Below are positions 16,280 to 24,712 of a stretch of DNA of 64,000 bases, piece by piece. The notes below the pieces were generated by a model. That model was not told the origin of the DNA. It saw only the letters and a list, made by a program, of their open reading frames with translations, and did not search any database. Source of the stretch: Halomonas faecis. Its GTDB lineage: Bacteria > Pseudomonadota > Gammaproteobacteria > Pseudomonadales > Halomonadaceae. The stretch lies in assembly GCF_010993975.1 (NCBI RefSeq), contig NZ_JAACZO010000032.1, positions 124,001-188,000 of the forward strand, written 5' to 3'. Position numbers and translations under genes: made by a program. Each line of letters begins with the position of its first letter. The stretch's first letter is position 1.

Positions 16280-17269
16280 ATGACCAGTCTCCATGCTCCT
16301 GCGCGACACGCCGCGACTCGTGAACCGGCCGTTCGGGCGGCTAGTGCCGAAACCAGCGCCATCAGCCCGCGGCGGATGACGCATCTGCAGCAGCTCGAGG
16401 CCGAGTCGATCCACATCATTCGCGAGGTGGCCGCCGAGTTTTCCAACCCGGTGATGCTCTACTCCATCGGCAAGGACTCCTCGGTGATGCTGCATCTGGC
16501 GCGCAAGGCCTTCTACCCCGGGCCGCCGCCGTTTCCGCTGATGCACATCAACACTACCTGGAAATTCCGCGAGATGATCGAGTTTCGCGACCGCATGGCA
16601 GCGGAATCGGGCATGGAGTTGATCGAGCATATCAACCGGGAGGGCGTCGAAGCGGGCGTCAATCCGTTCGACCATGGCTCGAGTGCCTACACCGACGTGA
16701 TGAAGACCCAGGCGCTCAAGCAGGCGCTGGACGAGTACGGTTTCGATGCGGCCTTTGGCGGGGCGCGGCGCGACGAGGAAGCCAGCCGGGCCAAGGAGCG
16801 GGTGTTCTCGTTCCGCGACAAGCACCATCGCTGGGATCCCAAGAACCAGCGCCCCGAGCTGTGGAATCTCTACAACGCGCGGGTGAAGAAGGGCGAGTCG
16901 ATTCGTGCCTTTCCGCTCTCCAACTGGACCGAGCTCGATATCTGGCAGTACATCTACCTGGAGCAGATCCCCATCGTACCGCTCTACTACGCCGCCCCGC
17001 GGCCGGTGGTGGAGCGCGACGGCATGCTGGTGATGGTGGACGACGAACGCATGCCGCTGGAACCCGGCGAAGTGCCGGAAAAACGCTGGGTACGCTTCCG
17101 CACCCTGGGCTGCTATCCGCTCACCGGCGCGGTGGAATCGAAGGCGGCCACCCTGCCCGAGATCATCCAGGAGATGCTGCTGACCCGCACCTCGGAACGC
17201 AGCGGGCGGGCCATCGATCACGACCAGGCGGGGTCGATGGAGAAGAAGAAGCGCGAGGGGTATTTCTAA
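16280..17269 (+). CDS. cysD: Sulfate adenylyltransferase subunit 2
   Basis: Catalytic subunit of ATP sulfurylase, making adenosine 5'-phosphosulfate from sulfate and ATP for assimilation, with CysN as the GTPase partner. The conserved body begins at [22 protein letters not shown]. The N-type ATP-pyrophosphatase loop is [16 protein letters not shown], and [34 protein letters not shown] and the ending [15 protein letters not shown] are near-identical to E. coli CysD. The start is uncertain: ATG 16280 gives 329 residues, ATG 16376 about 297, closest to E. coli, and ATG 16238 is also in frame. It is separated from cysN by 204 bases containing a heptad-repeat hairpin. Confidence 0.95.
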   Translation: MTSLHAPARHAATREPAVRAASAETSAISPRRMTHLQQLEAESIHIIREVAAEFSNPVMLYSIGKDSSVMLHLARKAFYPGPPPFPLMHINTTWKFREMIEFRDRMAAESGMELIEHINREGVEAGVNPFDHGSSAYTDVMKTQALKQALDEYGFDAAFGGARRDEEASRAKERVFSFRDKHHRWDPKNQRPELWNLYNARVKKGESIRAFPLSNWTELDIWQYIYLEQIPIVPLYYAAPRPVVERDGMLVMVDDERMPLEPGEVPEKRWVRFRTLGCYPLTGAVESKAATLPEIIQEMLLTRTSERSGRAIDHDQAGSMEKKKREGYF

Positions 17270-17294
17270 CGCGCCGGAGGCGCGTTAGAAAGCC

Positions 17295-17460
17295 GGAAGC
17301 TAGAAGCTCGAAGCTGTAAGAACCACAAAGGCGGATTTCTGCTGGTTTTCGGCGAGCTTCAGCAATGCAGGCCATCGGCAAGGCTCTCCAACGAAAGACA
17401 TCGGCTGCGAAGCTGGAAGCAGGTGGATTTCTTCCAGCTTACGGCTTACAGCTTACAGCT
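17295..17460. repeat. Heptad inverted repeat, family B, between cysD and cysN
   Basis: The left arm (17295-17320) is a run of GAAGCT-type 7-bp units ending AAGCTGTAAG. The right arm (17431-17460) reads CTTCCAGC then TTACGGC, TTACAGC, TTACAGC, the complement of the same unit. The two arms would pair across about 110 bases. It lies inside the presumed cysDN operon, so it may act in mRNA stability or as an intra-operon break rather than as a full stop. Confidence 0.65.
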
Positions 17461-17473
17461 AGGGGCTCTGGCA

Positions 17474-18898
17474 ATGTCACACCAGTCCGCATTGATCGCC
17501 GACAACATCGAGCAGTACCTGCGCGAGCACGAGCAGAAGGATCTGTTGCGCTTCATCACCTGCGGCAGCGTCGACGACGGCAAGTCGACGCTGATCGGGC
17601 GATTGCTGCACGACTCCAAGATGATCTTCGACGACCAGCTCGCGGCGATCACCCAGGCGTCGAAGACCAGCGGTACCACCGGCGACTCGGTGGACCTGGC
17701 TCTGCTGGTGGATGGGTTGCAGTCGGAGCGTGAGCAGGGCATCACCATCGACGTGGCCTACCGCTTCTTCTCCACCGACAAGCGCAAGTTCATCATCGCC
17801 GACACCCCGGGGCACGAGCAGTACACCCGCAACATGGCCACCGGCGCTTCCACGGCGAGTCTCGCCATCATTCTGATCGACGCACGCTACGGGGTGCAGA
17901 CCCAGACCCGGCGGCACAGCTTCATCTGCGATCTGCTGGGCATTCAGCACCTGGTGGTGGCGGTCAACAAGATGGACCTGGTCGACTACTCCCGGGCACG
18001 TTTCGAGGAGATCGTCGCCGAGTATCGCGATTTTGCCGAGCAGCTCGCGGTACGCGACATCCGCTTCGTGCCGATATCGGCGCTGGAGGGCGACAACGTG
18101 GTCAACGAGAGCGCCGCCATGCCGTGGTTCGACGAGGCCCCGCTGCTCGCCCAGCTCGAGACCGTCGAGGTGGTACGCGACCAGAACCTCGCCGATCTGC
18201 GCCTGCCGGTGCAGTACGTCAACCGGCCCAACCTCGATTTCCGCGGCTATGCCGGCACGCTGGAGGCGGGAGTGCTGCGCCCGGGGCAGGCGGTCAAGGT
18301 GCTGCCTTCCGGCAAGACCAGCCGCGTCGCGCGTATCGTGACCTACGACGGCGACCTCGAAGCGGCCTTCCCCGGCCAGGCGGTTACCGTGACGCTTGAT
18401 GACGAGGTCGACGTCTCGCGCGGTGACTGGCTGGTCGCCGAGGATGACGAGGTGTCGCTGGCCAGCGCCTTCGAGGCCGATGTCGTGTGGATGCATGACG
18501 AGCCTCTCGAGCCGGGGCGCCAGGTCGATTTTCGCCTGGCCGGCCGGGCTGTGTCGGGGCGGGTGAGCGAGATCCTGCATCAGGCGGACGTCAACACCCT
18601 CGAACGCCATTCCGCCGACCGCCTCGATCTCAATGCCATCGCGCGCTGTCGTATGGAGCTGACCGCTGCGGTGCCGCTGGATCGCTATTCGCGCAGTCCC
18701 GGCACCGGCAGCTTCATCGTCATCGACCGGCTGACCAATGTCACGGTGGGGGCCGGCATGGTACGCGATGTCCTGACGGAGGAGGCCGACGCCTCCGGGG
18801 AAGTCGACTGGGCCGGTTTCGAGATCGAGCTCAACGCTCTGGTGCGCAAGTATTTCCCGCACTGGGAAGCCAAGGACGTTCGCGAGCTGCTGAAGTGA
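17474..18898 (+). CDS. cysN: Sulfate adenylyltransferase subunit 1 (GTPase)
   Basis: EF-Tu-like GTPase that couples GTP hydrolysis to APS synthesis by CysD. The 474-residue protein starts at ATG 17474, just after the repeat. GTPase motifs are G1 GSVDDGKST (31-39), G3 [17 protein letters not shown] and G4 [13 protein letters not shown], followed by the beta-barrel domains ([33 protein letters not shown]). It ends with the CysN domain and has no APS-kinase (CysC) fusion, so cysC must be elsewhere. Same strand as cysD, probably co-transcribed. Confidence 0.95.
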   Translation: MSHQSALIADNIEQYLREHEQKDLLRFITCGSVDDGKSTLIGRLLHDSKMIFDDQLAAITQASKTSGTTGDSVDLALLVDGLQSEREQGITIDVAYRFFSTDKRKFIIADTPGHEQYTRNMATGASTASLAIILIDARYGVQTQTRRHSFICDLLGIQHLVVAVNKMDLVDYSRARFEEIVAEYRDFAEQLAVRDIRFVPISALEGDNVVNESAAMPWFDEAPLLAQLETVEVVRDQNLADLRLPVQYVNRPNLDFRGYAGTLEAGVLRPGQAVKVLPSGKTSRVARIVTYDGDLEAAFPGQAVTVTLDDEVDVSRGDWLVAEDDEVSLASAFEADVVWMHDEPLEPGRQVDFRLAGRAVSGRVSEILHQADVNTLERHSADRLDLNAIARCRMELTAAVPLDRYSRSPGTGSFIVIDRLTNVTVGAGMVRDVLTEEADASGEVDWAGFEIELNALVRKYFPHWEAKDVRELLK

Positions 18899-18924
18899 TT
18901 CACTCGCCGGTTTCGTGGCACGAG

Positions 18925-19030
18925 GGGCGCCGGGAACCGGCCGAAGAGGAGGTCCGGCGCCAGGGGTGAGGCGCAACGCTCTGAACGGGCTGGCCATGGA
19001 TGGCCTGCATCGGGCCTGCGAGCGATGCCG
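18925..19030 (+). repeat. Structured intergenic repeat, family A, copy 4 (partial, decayed)
   Basis: Carries the left half of the element (GCGCCGGGAACCGGCCGAAG, then AGGAGGTC) and part of the long-form insert shared with copy 3 (GAACGGGCTGGCCATGGATG). It then degenerates; the closing GACCTGTCGACGG arm is missing. It lies between cysN and the zinc peptidase gene. Confidence 0.62.
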
Positions 19031-19132
19031 TTATCTGCGCTAGCCCTGGCGTTTCTTGTTGTCGGTCATCGCGCCGGAAACCGGCTCTGGTAGGCTGTGT
19101 CCAATGACTGGATCTGTCTGGAGCCCCGTTCG

Positions 19133-19807
19133 ATGATCGTGCTGCTGATCGCCTTCTTGCTGGCCGTGTTCCTGCTGCCCAATGCCTGGGCGAAGTGGGT
19201 GCTCAAGCGCCATGCCCGTGGGCGCAACGACTATCCGGGCACTGGCGCGGAGCTGGCCGATCATTTGCTGCGTCGTCTCGGCATCGAAGGGGTCGAGGTG
19301 GAGCGCAGTGATCAGGGCGATCACTATGACCCACAGGCACGTCGGGTGCGTCTTTCGCCGGAGGTCCACGACGGGCGTTCGCTCACCGCCGTGACCGTGG
19401 CCGCTCACGAGGTGGGCCACGCCATTCAGCATCATCAGGGCTATGCGCCGCTGCTCGCCCGCTCGCGACTGGTTGCGGTGGCCCAGCGTGCGGAGAAGAT
19501 CGGCGCGCTGCTGATGATGGCCGCTCCCTTTCTGTTCATCATCACTCGCCTTCCCGGCGGGCTCGCCCTGGTGGTGGTCGCCGCCGTGATCAGCTTCGGA
19601 ACCGCCGCCCTGGTGCACCTGGTGACCCTGCCGGTGGAGTTCGACGCCAGCTTCCAGCGTGCCCTGCCGCTGCTCAAGGAGTACGTGCCGCCCTACGACA
19701 TGCCCGGTGCGCGGCACGTGCTCACGGCTTGCGCCTTCACCTACGTCGCGGCCTCGCTTTCCAGCATCCTGAACCTGGGGCGCTGGCTGGTGATACTGCG
19801 GCGTTGA
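19133..19807 (+). CDS. Membrane zinc metallopeptidase (YugP-like, Zn_peptidase_2)
   Basis: Integral membrane protein of 224 residues with the zinc protease motif HEVGH at 92-96. The first helix is residues 1-20. A second hydrophobic region at about 125-165 (LLMMAAPFLFIITRLPGGLALVVVAAVI) probably makes two spans, and the segment LPVEFDASFQRAL is characteristic of the family. Physiological substrates of YugP-type peptidases are unknown. ATG 19133 is preferred because it starts the hydrophobic helix directly and lies after a GGAG. Monocistronic, between a repeat and the DUF4160/DUF2442 pair. Confidence 0.83.
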   Translation: MIVLLIAFLLAVFLLPNAWAKWVLKRHARGRNDYPGTGAELADHLLRRLGIEGVEVERSDQGDHYDPQARRVRLSPEVHDGRSLTAVTVAAHEVGHAIQHHQGYAPLLARSRLVAVAQRAEKIGALLMMAAPFLFIITRLPGGLALVVVAAVISFGTAALVHLVTLPVEFDASFQRALPLLKEYVPPYDMPGARHVLTACAFTYVAASLSSILNLGRWLVILRR

Positions 19808-19842
19808 TGGCAGTGGCGCTTGTGGTTTGGGTGACGCGATAC

Positions 19843-19857
19843 GATAACATTGTTATC
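19843..19857. promoter_or_regulatory. Palindrome GATAAC-ATT-GTTATC upstream of the DUF4160 gene
   Basis: A perfect 6-bp inverted repeat around ATT in an AT-richer stretch, about 120 bases before the DUF4160 start codon and 36 bases after the peptidase stop. Size and position suit an operator for a small autoregulated operon; no regulator is identified. Confidence 0.4.
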
Positions 19858-19980
19858 ACATCGGGGGAGGGTAGCTCCTAAAGCTTCCGTGAGTACGGGC
19901 ACAGCAGACCAGAAATGAGGCGGCTTTCCAAAAGCGAATTGACGCTATGCTGTGATCAGATCGACGCATGGAGAGCCTTT

Positions 19981-20223
19981 ATGCCAACGCTTTTGCGGGA
20001 AGGCCCTTACCGGTTCTTCTTCTACAGCGATGAAGGCGATCCTCGAGAGCCGCCCCATATTCACGTGACAGCTGGTGAGCAGATAGCGAAGTTCTGGCTG
20101 GAGCCCGTTGAGCTACAATCGAGCAAGCGCCTGCGTGCCCACGAGATCAACCAGCTTCGAAAGCTGGTCGAACGGCACCGGGAGGAGTTTCTGGAGGCAT
20201 GGTATGCACACTTTGAACCTTGA
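19981..20223 (+). CDS. DUF4160 family protein
   Basis: Small protein of 80 residues with the family pattern: a start MPTLLREGPYRFFFYSDEGDP, then EPPHIHVTAGEQIAKFWLEPVEL and a C-terminal helix NQLRKLVERHREEFLEAWY. The conserved PPHIHV stretch makes the family call safe. Function is unknown. DUF4160 genes very often precede a DUF2442 gene, as here, and the pair is widely suspected to behave as a toxin-antitoxin-like or mobile accessory module, which is inference. Base composition is less GC-rich than that of the neighbours, consistent with acquisition. An upstream in-frame ATG at 19915 would add 22 non-conserved residues. Confidence 0.85.
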   Translation: MPTLLREGPYRFFFYSDEGDPREPPHIHVTAGEQIAKFWLEPVELQSSKRLRAHEINQLRKLVERHREEFLEAWYAHFEP

Positions 20224-20479
20224 GTCCGAGCCGCTCGCGGTCGACGTGAGCTTCACGGCGGACGCCTTCTGCGTCACGCTGGAAGACGGTCGGGAGCTGT
20301 CGATCCCGCTCGCATGGTTTCCCCGGCTGCTGCACGGTACACCGGAGCAGCGCGAGCAGTGGGAACTGATCGGGCGCGGCGAGGGGCTGCATTGGGAAGC
20401 TTTGGACGAAGATATCTCCGTGGCTGGCCTGCTCGCCGGGCGAGGTGACCAGACGCGGCGCAGCAAGCCGGCCGCTTGA
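20204..20479 (+). CDS. DUF2442 family protein
   Basis: A 91-residue protein overlapping the DUF4160 gene by 20 bases in another frame, which implies coupled translation. The DUF2442 core is visible: VDVSFTADAFCVTLEDGRELSIPLAWFPRLLHGTPEQREQWEL, then GRGEGLHWEALDEDISVAGLLAG. The tail (RRSKPAA) is basic. The domain is a small beta-rich fold seen next to DUF4160 and in some DNA-binding contexts; its role is not established. The ATG at 20204 is preceded by GGAGG at 20193. Confidence 0.85.
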   Translation: MHTLNLESEPLAVDVSFTADAFCVTLEDGRELSIPLAWFPRLLHGTPEQREQWELIGRGEGLHWEALDEDISVAGLLAGRGDQTRRSKPAA

Positions 20480-20530
20480 GCCTTTACGGTTTCTCCTGGC
20501 GGCACGAGACACTGGCGACTTACAAAGTTG

Positions 20531-21526
20531 TCAGGCCCGGTTGGCGATAATCACTGTACGCCGCGGCGCGGGGTAGCCTTCGCGGGTTTGCGTCGGGTCG
20601 GCTGGGTCGAGGAAGTCGGCCAGCGACTGGAAGGTCATCCACTCGGTGGCGCGCTGTTCCTCGGTGGTCGTCACCGCTTCGTCGACCACCCGCACGTTGT
20701 CGAAACCGCAGCGCTCGAGCCAGCGGCACAGCGCCGCCGACGACGGCAGGAAATAGACGTTGGGCATGGCGGCGTAGCGCTCGCCGGGCAGCAGTACGGT
20801 CGTTTCGTCGCCCGCCACGACCAGGGTTTCCAGCACCAGCTCGCCGCCGGGGCGCAGCGCTTCCTTGAGCTGCATGAGGTGCTCCAGTGGCGAGGGGCGG
20901 TGGTAGAGCACGCCCATGGAGAAGACCGTGTCGAAAAAGGCGAGCCGCTCCGGCACATCCTCGATACCCACCGGCAGGAAGTGCGTGCGCCCATCGTCGG
21001 CGTTGCCGACGAAGTGGCGCAGCGCCTGGAACTGGTAGAAGAAGCGCGGCGAGGGGTCGATCACCAGCACAAAGGCGGTGCCCTGGCCTGCCATTCGCCA
21101 GGCGTGGTAGCCGTTGCCGCCGCCCACGTCGAGCACGCGCCGGCCGGCCAGCGGGGCCAGGTGCGGCGCGACGCGCTGCCACTTCCAGTCGGAGCGCCAT
21201 TCGGTATCGATGTGAATGCCGGCAAGCGAGTAAGGCCCCTTGCGCCAGGGCATGAGTTTTTTCAGCAGGTTCTCGCACTGGCGGCGCTGGCTGTCGGGGA
21301 GCTGGCACTCCACCGAGACGGTATCGGCGTCCAGCCGTACCTCGCGCGCCTTGGGCAGCGCCGGAAGCTTGGCCACGGCCTTTTCCCAGGCCGGCAGGTC
21401 GCCGTAGCGCTGACGGTCGAGGCCGGCGGCGAGCTGCTCGGGGAGCCGTGCCAGCCAGCGGTCGAGGCCCTGGTCGACGAAGGCGCGGTAGAGCGAGCGG
21501 TGCGGCAACGGGCGCTCTCGGCTCAT
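20531..21526 (-). CDS. cmoB: tRNA U34 carboxymethyltransferase
   Basis: Transfers a carboxymethyl group from carboxy-SAM to 5-hydroxyuridine at tRNA position 34, forming cmo5U, which widens wobble decoding. The 331-residue protein contains the family landmarks WRSDWKWQRVAPHLAPLAGRRVLDVGGGNGYH (SAM motif), DPSPRFFYQFQA, FSMGVLYHRPSPLEHL, ETLV and the ending EGYPAPRRTVIIA. The ATG at 21526 overlaps the cmoA stop (ATGA), so cmoA and cmoB form one operon. A longer in-frame extension upstream runs antisense to cmoA and is rejected. Confidence 0.95.
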   Translation of the reverse strand: MSRERPLPHRSLYRAFVDQGLDRWLARLPEQLAAGLDRQRYGDLPAWEKAVAKLPALPKAREVRLDADTVSVECQLPDSQRRQCENLLKKLMPWRKGPYSLAGIHIDTEWRSDWKWQRVAPHLAPLAGRRVLDVGGGNGYHAWRMAGQGTAFVLVIDPSPRFFYQFQALRHFVGNADDGRTHFLPVGIEDVPERLAFFDTVFSMGVLYHRPSPLEHLMQLKEALRPGGELVLETLVVAGDETTVLLPGERYAAMPNVYFLPSSAALCRWLERCGFDNVRVVDEAVTTTEEQRATEWMTFQSLADFLDPADPTQTREGYPAPRRTVIIANRA

Positions 21527-22290
21527 TGGGCCTCCGGTCGTGCGGCGCGGGGCTCCTTGAAGGCGACCAGCGAGGCGAAATTGAGGTACTGGAACCAGGT
21601 CAACGAGCGGGCGAAGCCGCCGCGGGCCAGTCGGGCGTGATGGGCATCGAGAGTGTCGGGTACCAGCACGTTCTCCAGCGCCGTGCGTTTCTGGCTGATC
21701 TCCAGCTCGCTGTAGCCGTTGGCGCGTTTGAAGTCGTGGTAACGCTCCACGCGCCAGGCGTTGTCGGCTTCGTCGGGGTCGACGATCTTCTCGGAAAGCA
21801 CCAGTACGCCCCCGGGTTCGAGTGCCTCGTAGAGCGCGGCGATCACGGCATCGCGCTCCGAGGGCTCGAGGAACTGCAGGGTGAAGTTGAGCAGGATCAT
21901 CCCGGCAGGGCGGTAGTCCAGGTGGCGGATATCGCCTTCGACGACCTCCATGGCGTACTTGGGACACTCGGCGGCGAGTATCTCGCGCGCGCGTGCGACC
22001 ATGGCCGGAGAGAGGTCGACGCCGGTGTAGCGGAAGGCGTCGGGAGCGAGGCTACCGGCCAGCGCCAAGCCGCCGGCCCCCAGCGAGCAGCCCAGGTCAT
22101 AGACGCGGGCGCCGTGGCGCAGGTGGCGCCGCGCGATCAGCCCGAGCATGCCGAGTATCTGCCCGTAGCCCGGCACCGAGCGACGGATCATGTCGGGAAA
22201 GCAGGCCACCACGCGTTCGTCGAAGGAAAAGCGCGCCATCCGGTCGAGGGGTGTCGAATAGATGGCGTCACGGTAAGATGCATCACTCAT
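21523..22290 (-). CDS. cmoA: Carboxy-S-adenosyl-L-methionine synthase
   Basis: Makes carboxy-SAM from SAM and prephenate for CmoB. The 255-residue protein starts with DAIYSTPLDRMARFSFDERVVACFPDMIRRSVPGY, nearly diagnostic for CmoA (the conserved FxFDExVAxVFPDMIQRSVPGY pattern), and has the SAM motif VYDLGCSLGAGGLAL, the segment MILLNFTLQFLEPSERD and the conserved SEKI and YSELEISQKRTALENVL stretches. It is divergent from pgi with an 82-base gap that must hold both promoters. Confidence 0.95.
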   Translation of the reverse strand: MSDASYRDAIYSTPLDRMARFSFDERVVACFPDMIRRSVPGYGQILGMLGLIARRHLRHGARVYDLGCSLGAGGLALAGSLAPDAFRYTGVDLSPAMVARAREILAAECPKYAMEVVEGDIRHLDYRPAGMILLNFTLQFLEPSERDAVIAALYEALEPGGVLVLSEKIVDPDEADNAWRVERYHDFKRANGYSELEISQKRTALENVLVPDTLDAHHARLARGGFARSLTWFQYLNFASLVAFKEPRAARPEAQ

Positions 22291-22372
22291 GATCGAGCCA
22301 CGAAAGCGGGAACGGGCGCCATTCTACGCGCGCCGCCGTGCCGCTGCATCCGCCGCTTTCAAGGAGGAGTGA

Positions 22373-24037
22373 ATGATCGACCAGAGCGCCGCCTGGCGTG
22401 AGCTCGAGGCCCATGCCGAGACGATGGGCCGGTGTCATCTTGGCGAGCTGTTTGCCGAGGCGCCGCGGCGCGCCGAGCGGTTCACGCGCCGTGCTGCAGG
22501 GCTGACGCTAGATCTCTCCAAGCAGCGCTGGTCGGACGAGACGCTGTCGCGTTTGCTGGCGCTTGCCGAATGGGCCGGCGTGCCGGACGCGATTGGCGAC
22601 CTGCTGGGTGGCGAGCGGGTCAACGTCAGCGAGAACCGCCCGGCACTGCATACCGCGCTGCGCCTGCCGGCCGATGCCAGCCTGGAGGTGGACGGCGAGG
22701 ATCTGGTACCCAGGGTTCAGTCGACGCTGACGCGCATGGACGACATGGTGTCGCGGTTCCATGCCGGTCAGTGGCGCGGTGCCACCGGTCGCCCCATCCG
22801 CGACGTGGTCAACCTCGGGGTCGGTGGCTCCGATCTGGGGCCGCTGATGGTCACTCATGCCCTGGCCGACTACCGGCTCGCGGACGTGCATCGCGTCGAG
22901 ATCCATTTCGCCTCGACCATGGACGGCTCGCAGCTCGTCGACTATCTGAGTCGCTTCAACCCCGAGACCACGCTGTTCGTGCTCTCCTCCAAGTCGTTCA
23001 CCACCATCGACACGCTTTCCAATGCGCGTACGGCCCGTGACTGGCTGATGGCGCGACTCGAGTGCCTGGAGGGAGTGGACGGCGATCTGGTGATGCACCA
23101 GCACTTCATCGGTGTCTCGGCCAGCCCCGAGAAGATGAGCGAGTGGGGCATTGCACCGGCCAACCAGCTCGAATTCTGGGAATGGGTCGGCGGACGCTAC
23201 TCATTGTGGGGCGCTATCGGGCTGCCCATTGCGCTGGTGGTGGGCATGGCCAACTTTCGAGCGCTGCTCGCCGGAGCCCATGCCATGGACGAGCACTTCG
23301 CCACGGCGCCGCTGGCCGATAACCTGCCGGTGCTGCTCGCCCTGGCGGGAATCTGGAACGTCAATTTCCTCGACATTCGCGCTCACTCCATCCTGCCCTA
23401 CGACGGGCGCCTGGAATTCTTTGCCGCCTATCTCGAGCAGCTCGAGATGGAGTCCAACGGCAAGTCGGCCACCCACGACGGCCGCCAGGTAGGCTATTCC
23501 ACCTGCCCGGTACTGTGGGGCCAGCTCGGCCCCAATGCCCAGCACGCCTTCTATCAGCTACTGCACCAGGGCACCCAGCCGGTGGCGTGCGATTTCATCG
23601 CCCCGCTGTGCCGCTACGACGACGTGGCCGACGAGGCCACCCGCGAACACCTCAAGTCGCAGCATCGCTTGACGCTGGCCAATTGCTTCGCCCAGTCGCG
23701 CTTGCTGATGCTCGGCGACGAGGCCATCGACGAAGAGGGGCCGCGGCCCGGCCACAAGCGCTACCGCGGCAACCAGCCTTCCACCACGCTGCTGCTCGAT
23801 CGCCTGACGCCGGCCACGCTCGGCGCGTTGATCGCACTATACGAGCACAAGGTGTTCGTGCAGGCGACGATCTGGAACGTCAATCCCTTCGACCAGTGGG
23901 GCGTCGAGCTCGGCAAGCAGATTGCCGGCGAGACCGAGCGCATCCTGTCGAGTCATTCCGGCCACGAACGCATGGATGCCTCTACGCGGGCCCTGGTCGA
24001 AGCGGTGTGGCTGGCGGAGAGCGGCGGTGATGACTGA
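22373..24037 (+). CDS. pgi: Glucose-6-phosphate isomerase
   Basis: Interconverts glucose 6-phosphate and fructose 6-phosphate in the cytoplasm. The 554-residue length is typical of bacterial PGI. Recognisable motifs are NLGVGGSDLGPLMVTHAL, LFVLSSKSFTTIDTLSNA (the sugar-phosphate-binding SIS motif), ASPEKM, FWEWVGGRYSLWGAIGLPIAL (PROSITE-type PGI signature), ESNGK, GTQPVACDFI and, near the end, WNVNPFDQWGVELGK with the catalytic Lys. A strong AAGGAGGAG lies just before ATG 22373. yqiA follows immediately on the same strand. Confidence 0.97.
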   Translation: MIDQSAAWRELEAHAETMGRCHLGELFAEAPRRAERFTRRAAGLTLDLSKQRWSDETLSRLLALAEWAGVPDAIGDLLGGERVNVSENRPALHTALRLPADASLEVDGEDLVPRVQSTLTRMDDMVSRFHAGQWRGATGRPIRDVVNLGVGGSDLGPLMVTHALADYRLADVHRVEIHFASTMDGSQLVDYLSRFNPETTLFVLSSKSFTTIDTLSNARTARDWLMARLECLEGVDGDLVMHQHFIGVSASPEKMSEWGIAPANQLEFWEWVGGRYSLWGAIGLPIALVVGMANFRALLAGAHAMDEHFATAPLADNLPVLLALAGIWNVNFLDIRAHSILPYDGRLEFFAAYLEQLEMESNGKSATHDGRQVGYSTCPVLWGQLGPNAQHAFYQLLHQGTQPVACDFIAPLCRYDDVADEATREHLKSQHRLTLANCFAQSRLLMLGDEAIDEEGPRPGHKRYRGNQPSTTLLLDRLTPATLGALIALYEHKVFVQATIWNVNPFDQWGVELGKQIAGETERILSSHSGHERMDASTRALVEAVWLAESGGDD

Positions 24038-24076
24038 ATGGCAGGGAGTGCTGGCAATGCATACAGGGTATTGGGT

Positions 24077-24712
24077 ATGCTGAGTGCGCCGTTGCAGACA
24101 CAGCGGGCCACTGGCGTGCTCTATCTTCACGGCTTCAACAGCGGCCATGGCTCCCCCAAGGCAGCCTTGATGCGCTCGGCCTGCGCCGAGCTGGCGTTGC
24201 CCTGCGCCACGCCACAGCTTCCACATTGGCCGCAAGCGGCGCTCGCCCTGGCCGAGGCCAGGCTCGCCGAGCTGGGGGCTTCGCCGTTGCTGGTGGGCAG
24301 CTCCATGGGCGGTTTTCTGGCCACCTGCCTGGCCGAGCGTCACGATCTGCCGGCGGTGCTGATCAATCCGGCGGTGCAGCCGGCCGCGCTGGTGGCCGAG
24401 TGGATCGGCGAGGCGTTCGTCAACGACTACACCGGCGAGCGCTTCACGGTCACGGAGGCGCACCGTCGGGAGCTCGAAGCATTGACGCCGCTGCGGGTCG
24501 AGTCCCGACGCTATTTGCTGTTGCTGGGCACCGCCGACGAGACGCTCGACCCGGTCCATGCCTTTGCCTGCTATCGTGGGGCGCGCTGTGCGATCCACCC
24601 TGGAGGCGACCACGGCTTCTCCGTCTTGGCGACCTATCTGCCGGCGATTCTTGCTCACGGCGGCCACGGTTTGGCTGCCGGCTGCATCACCCATCAGGAA
24701 AACGACGCATGA
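24077..24712 (+). CDS. yqiA: YqiA-family alpha/beta-hydrolase esterase
   Basis: Small esterase of 211 residues. The serine hydrolase triad is visible: the nucleophile Ser76 in GSSMGG, the Asp in GTADETLD and the His in GGDHGF, with the oxyanion-loop segment LYLHGFNSGHGSPKA near the start. VNDYTGERF and NPAVQP match E. coli YqiA. The natural substrate is unknown. It overlaps parE by four bases (ATGA), the same pairing as in E. coli. ATG 24077 is chosen because the conserved fold begins soon after; a GTG- or ATG-initiated extension to 24038 would abut pgi. Confidence 0.88.
   Translation: MLSAPLQTQRATGVLYLHGFNSGHGSPKAALMRSACAELALPCATPQLPHWPQAALALAEARLAELGASPLLVGSSMGGFLATCLAERHDLPAVLINPAVQPAALVAEWIGEAFVNDYTGERFTVTEAHRRELEALTPLRVESRRYLLLLGTADETLDPVHAFACYRGARCAIHPGGDHGFSVLATYLPAILAHGGHGLAAGCITHQENDA

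Noticed and set aside
21527..21967. N-terminal extension of cmoB
   Set aside because: The added 147 residues lie over cmoA in another frame and are low complexity; the ATG at 21526 overlaps the cmoA stop in the usual coupled way.
24226..24708. N-terminal extension of parE
   Set aside because: It lies over yqiA in another frame; ParE proteins begin near YSASSIEVLSGLEPVRKRPGMY.
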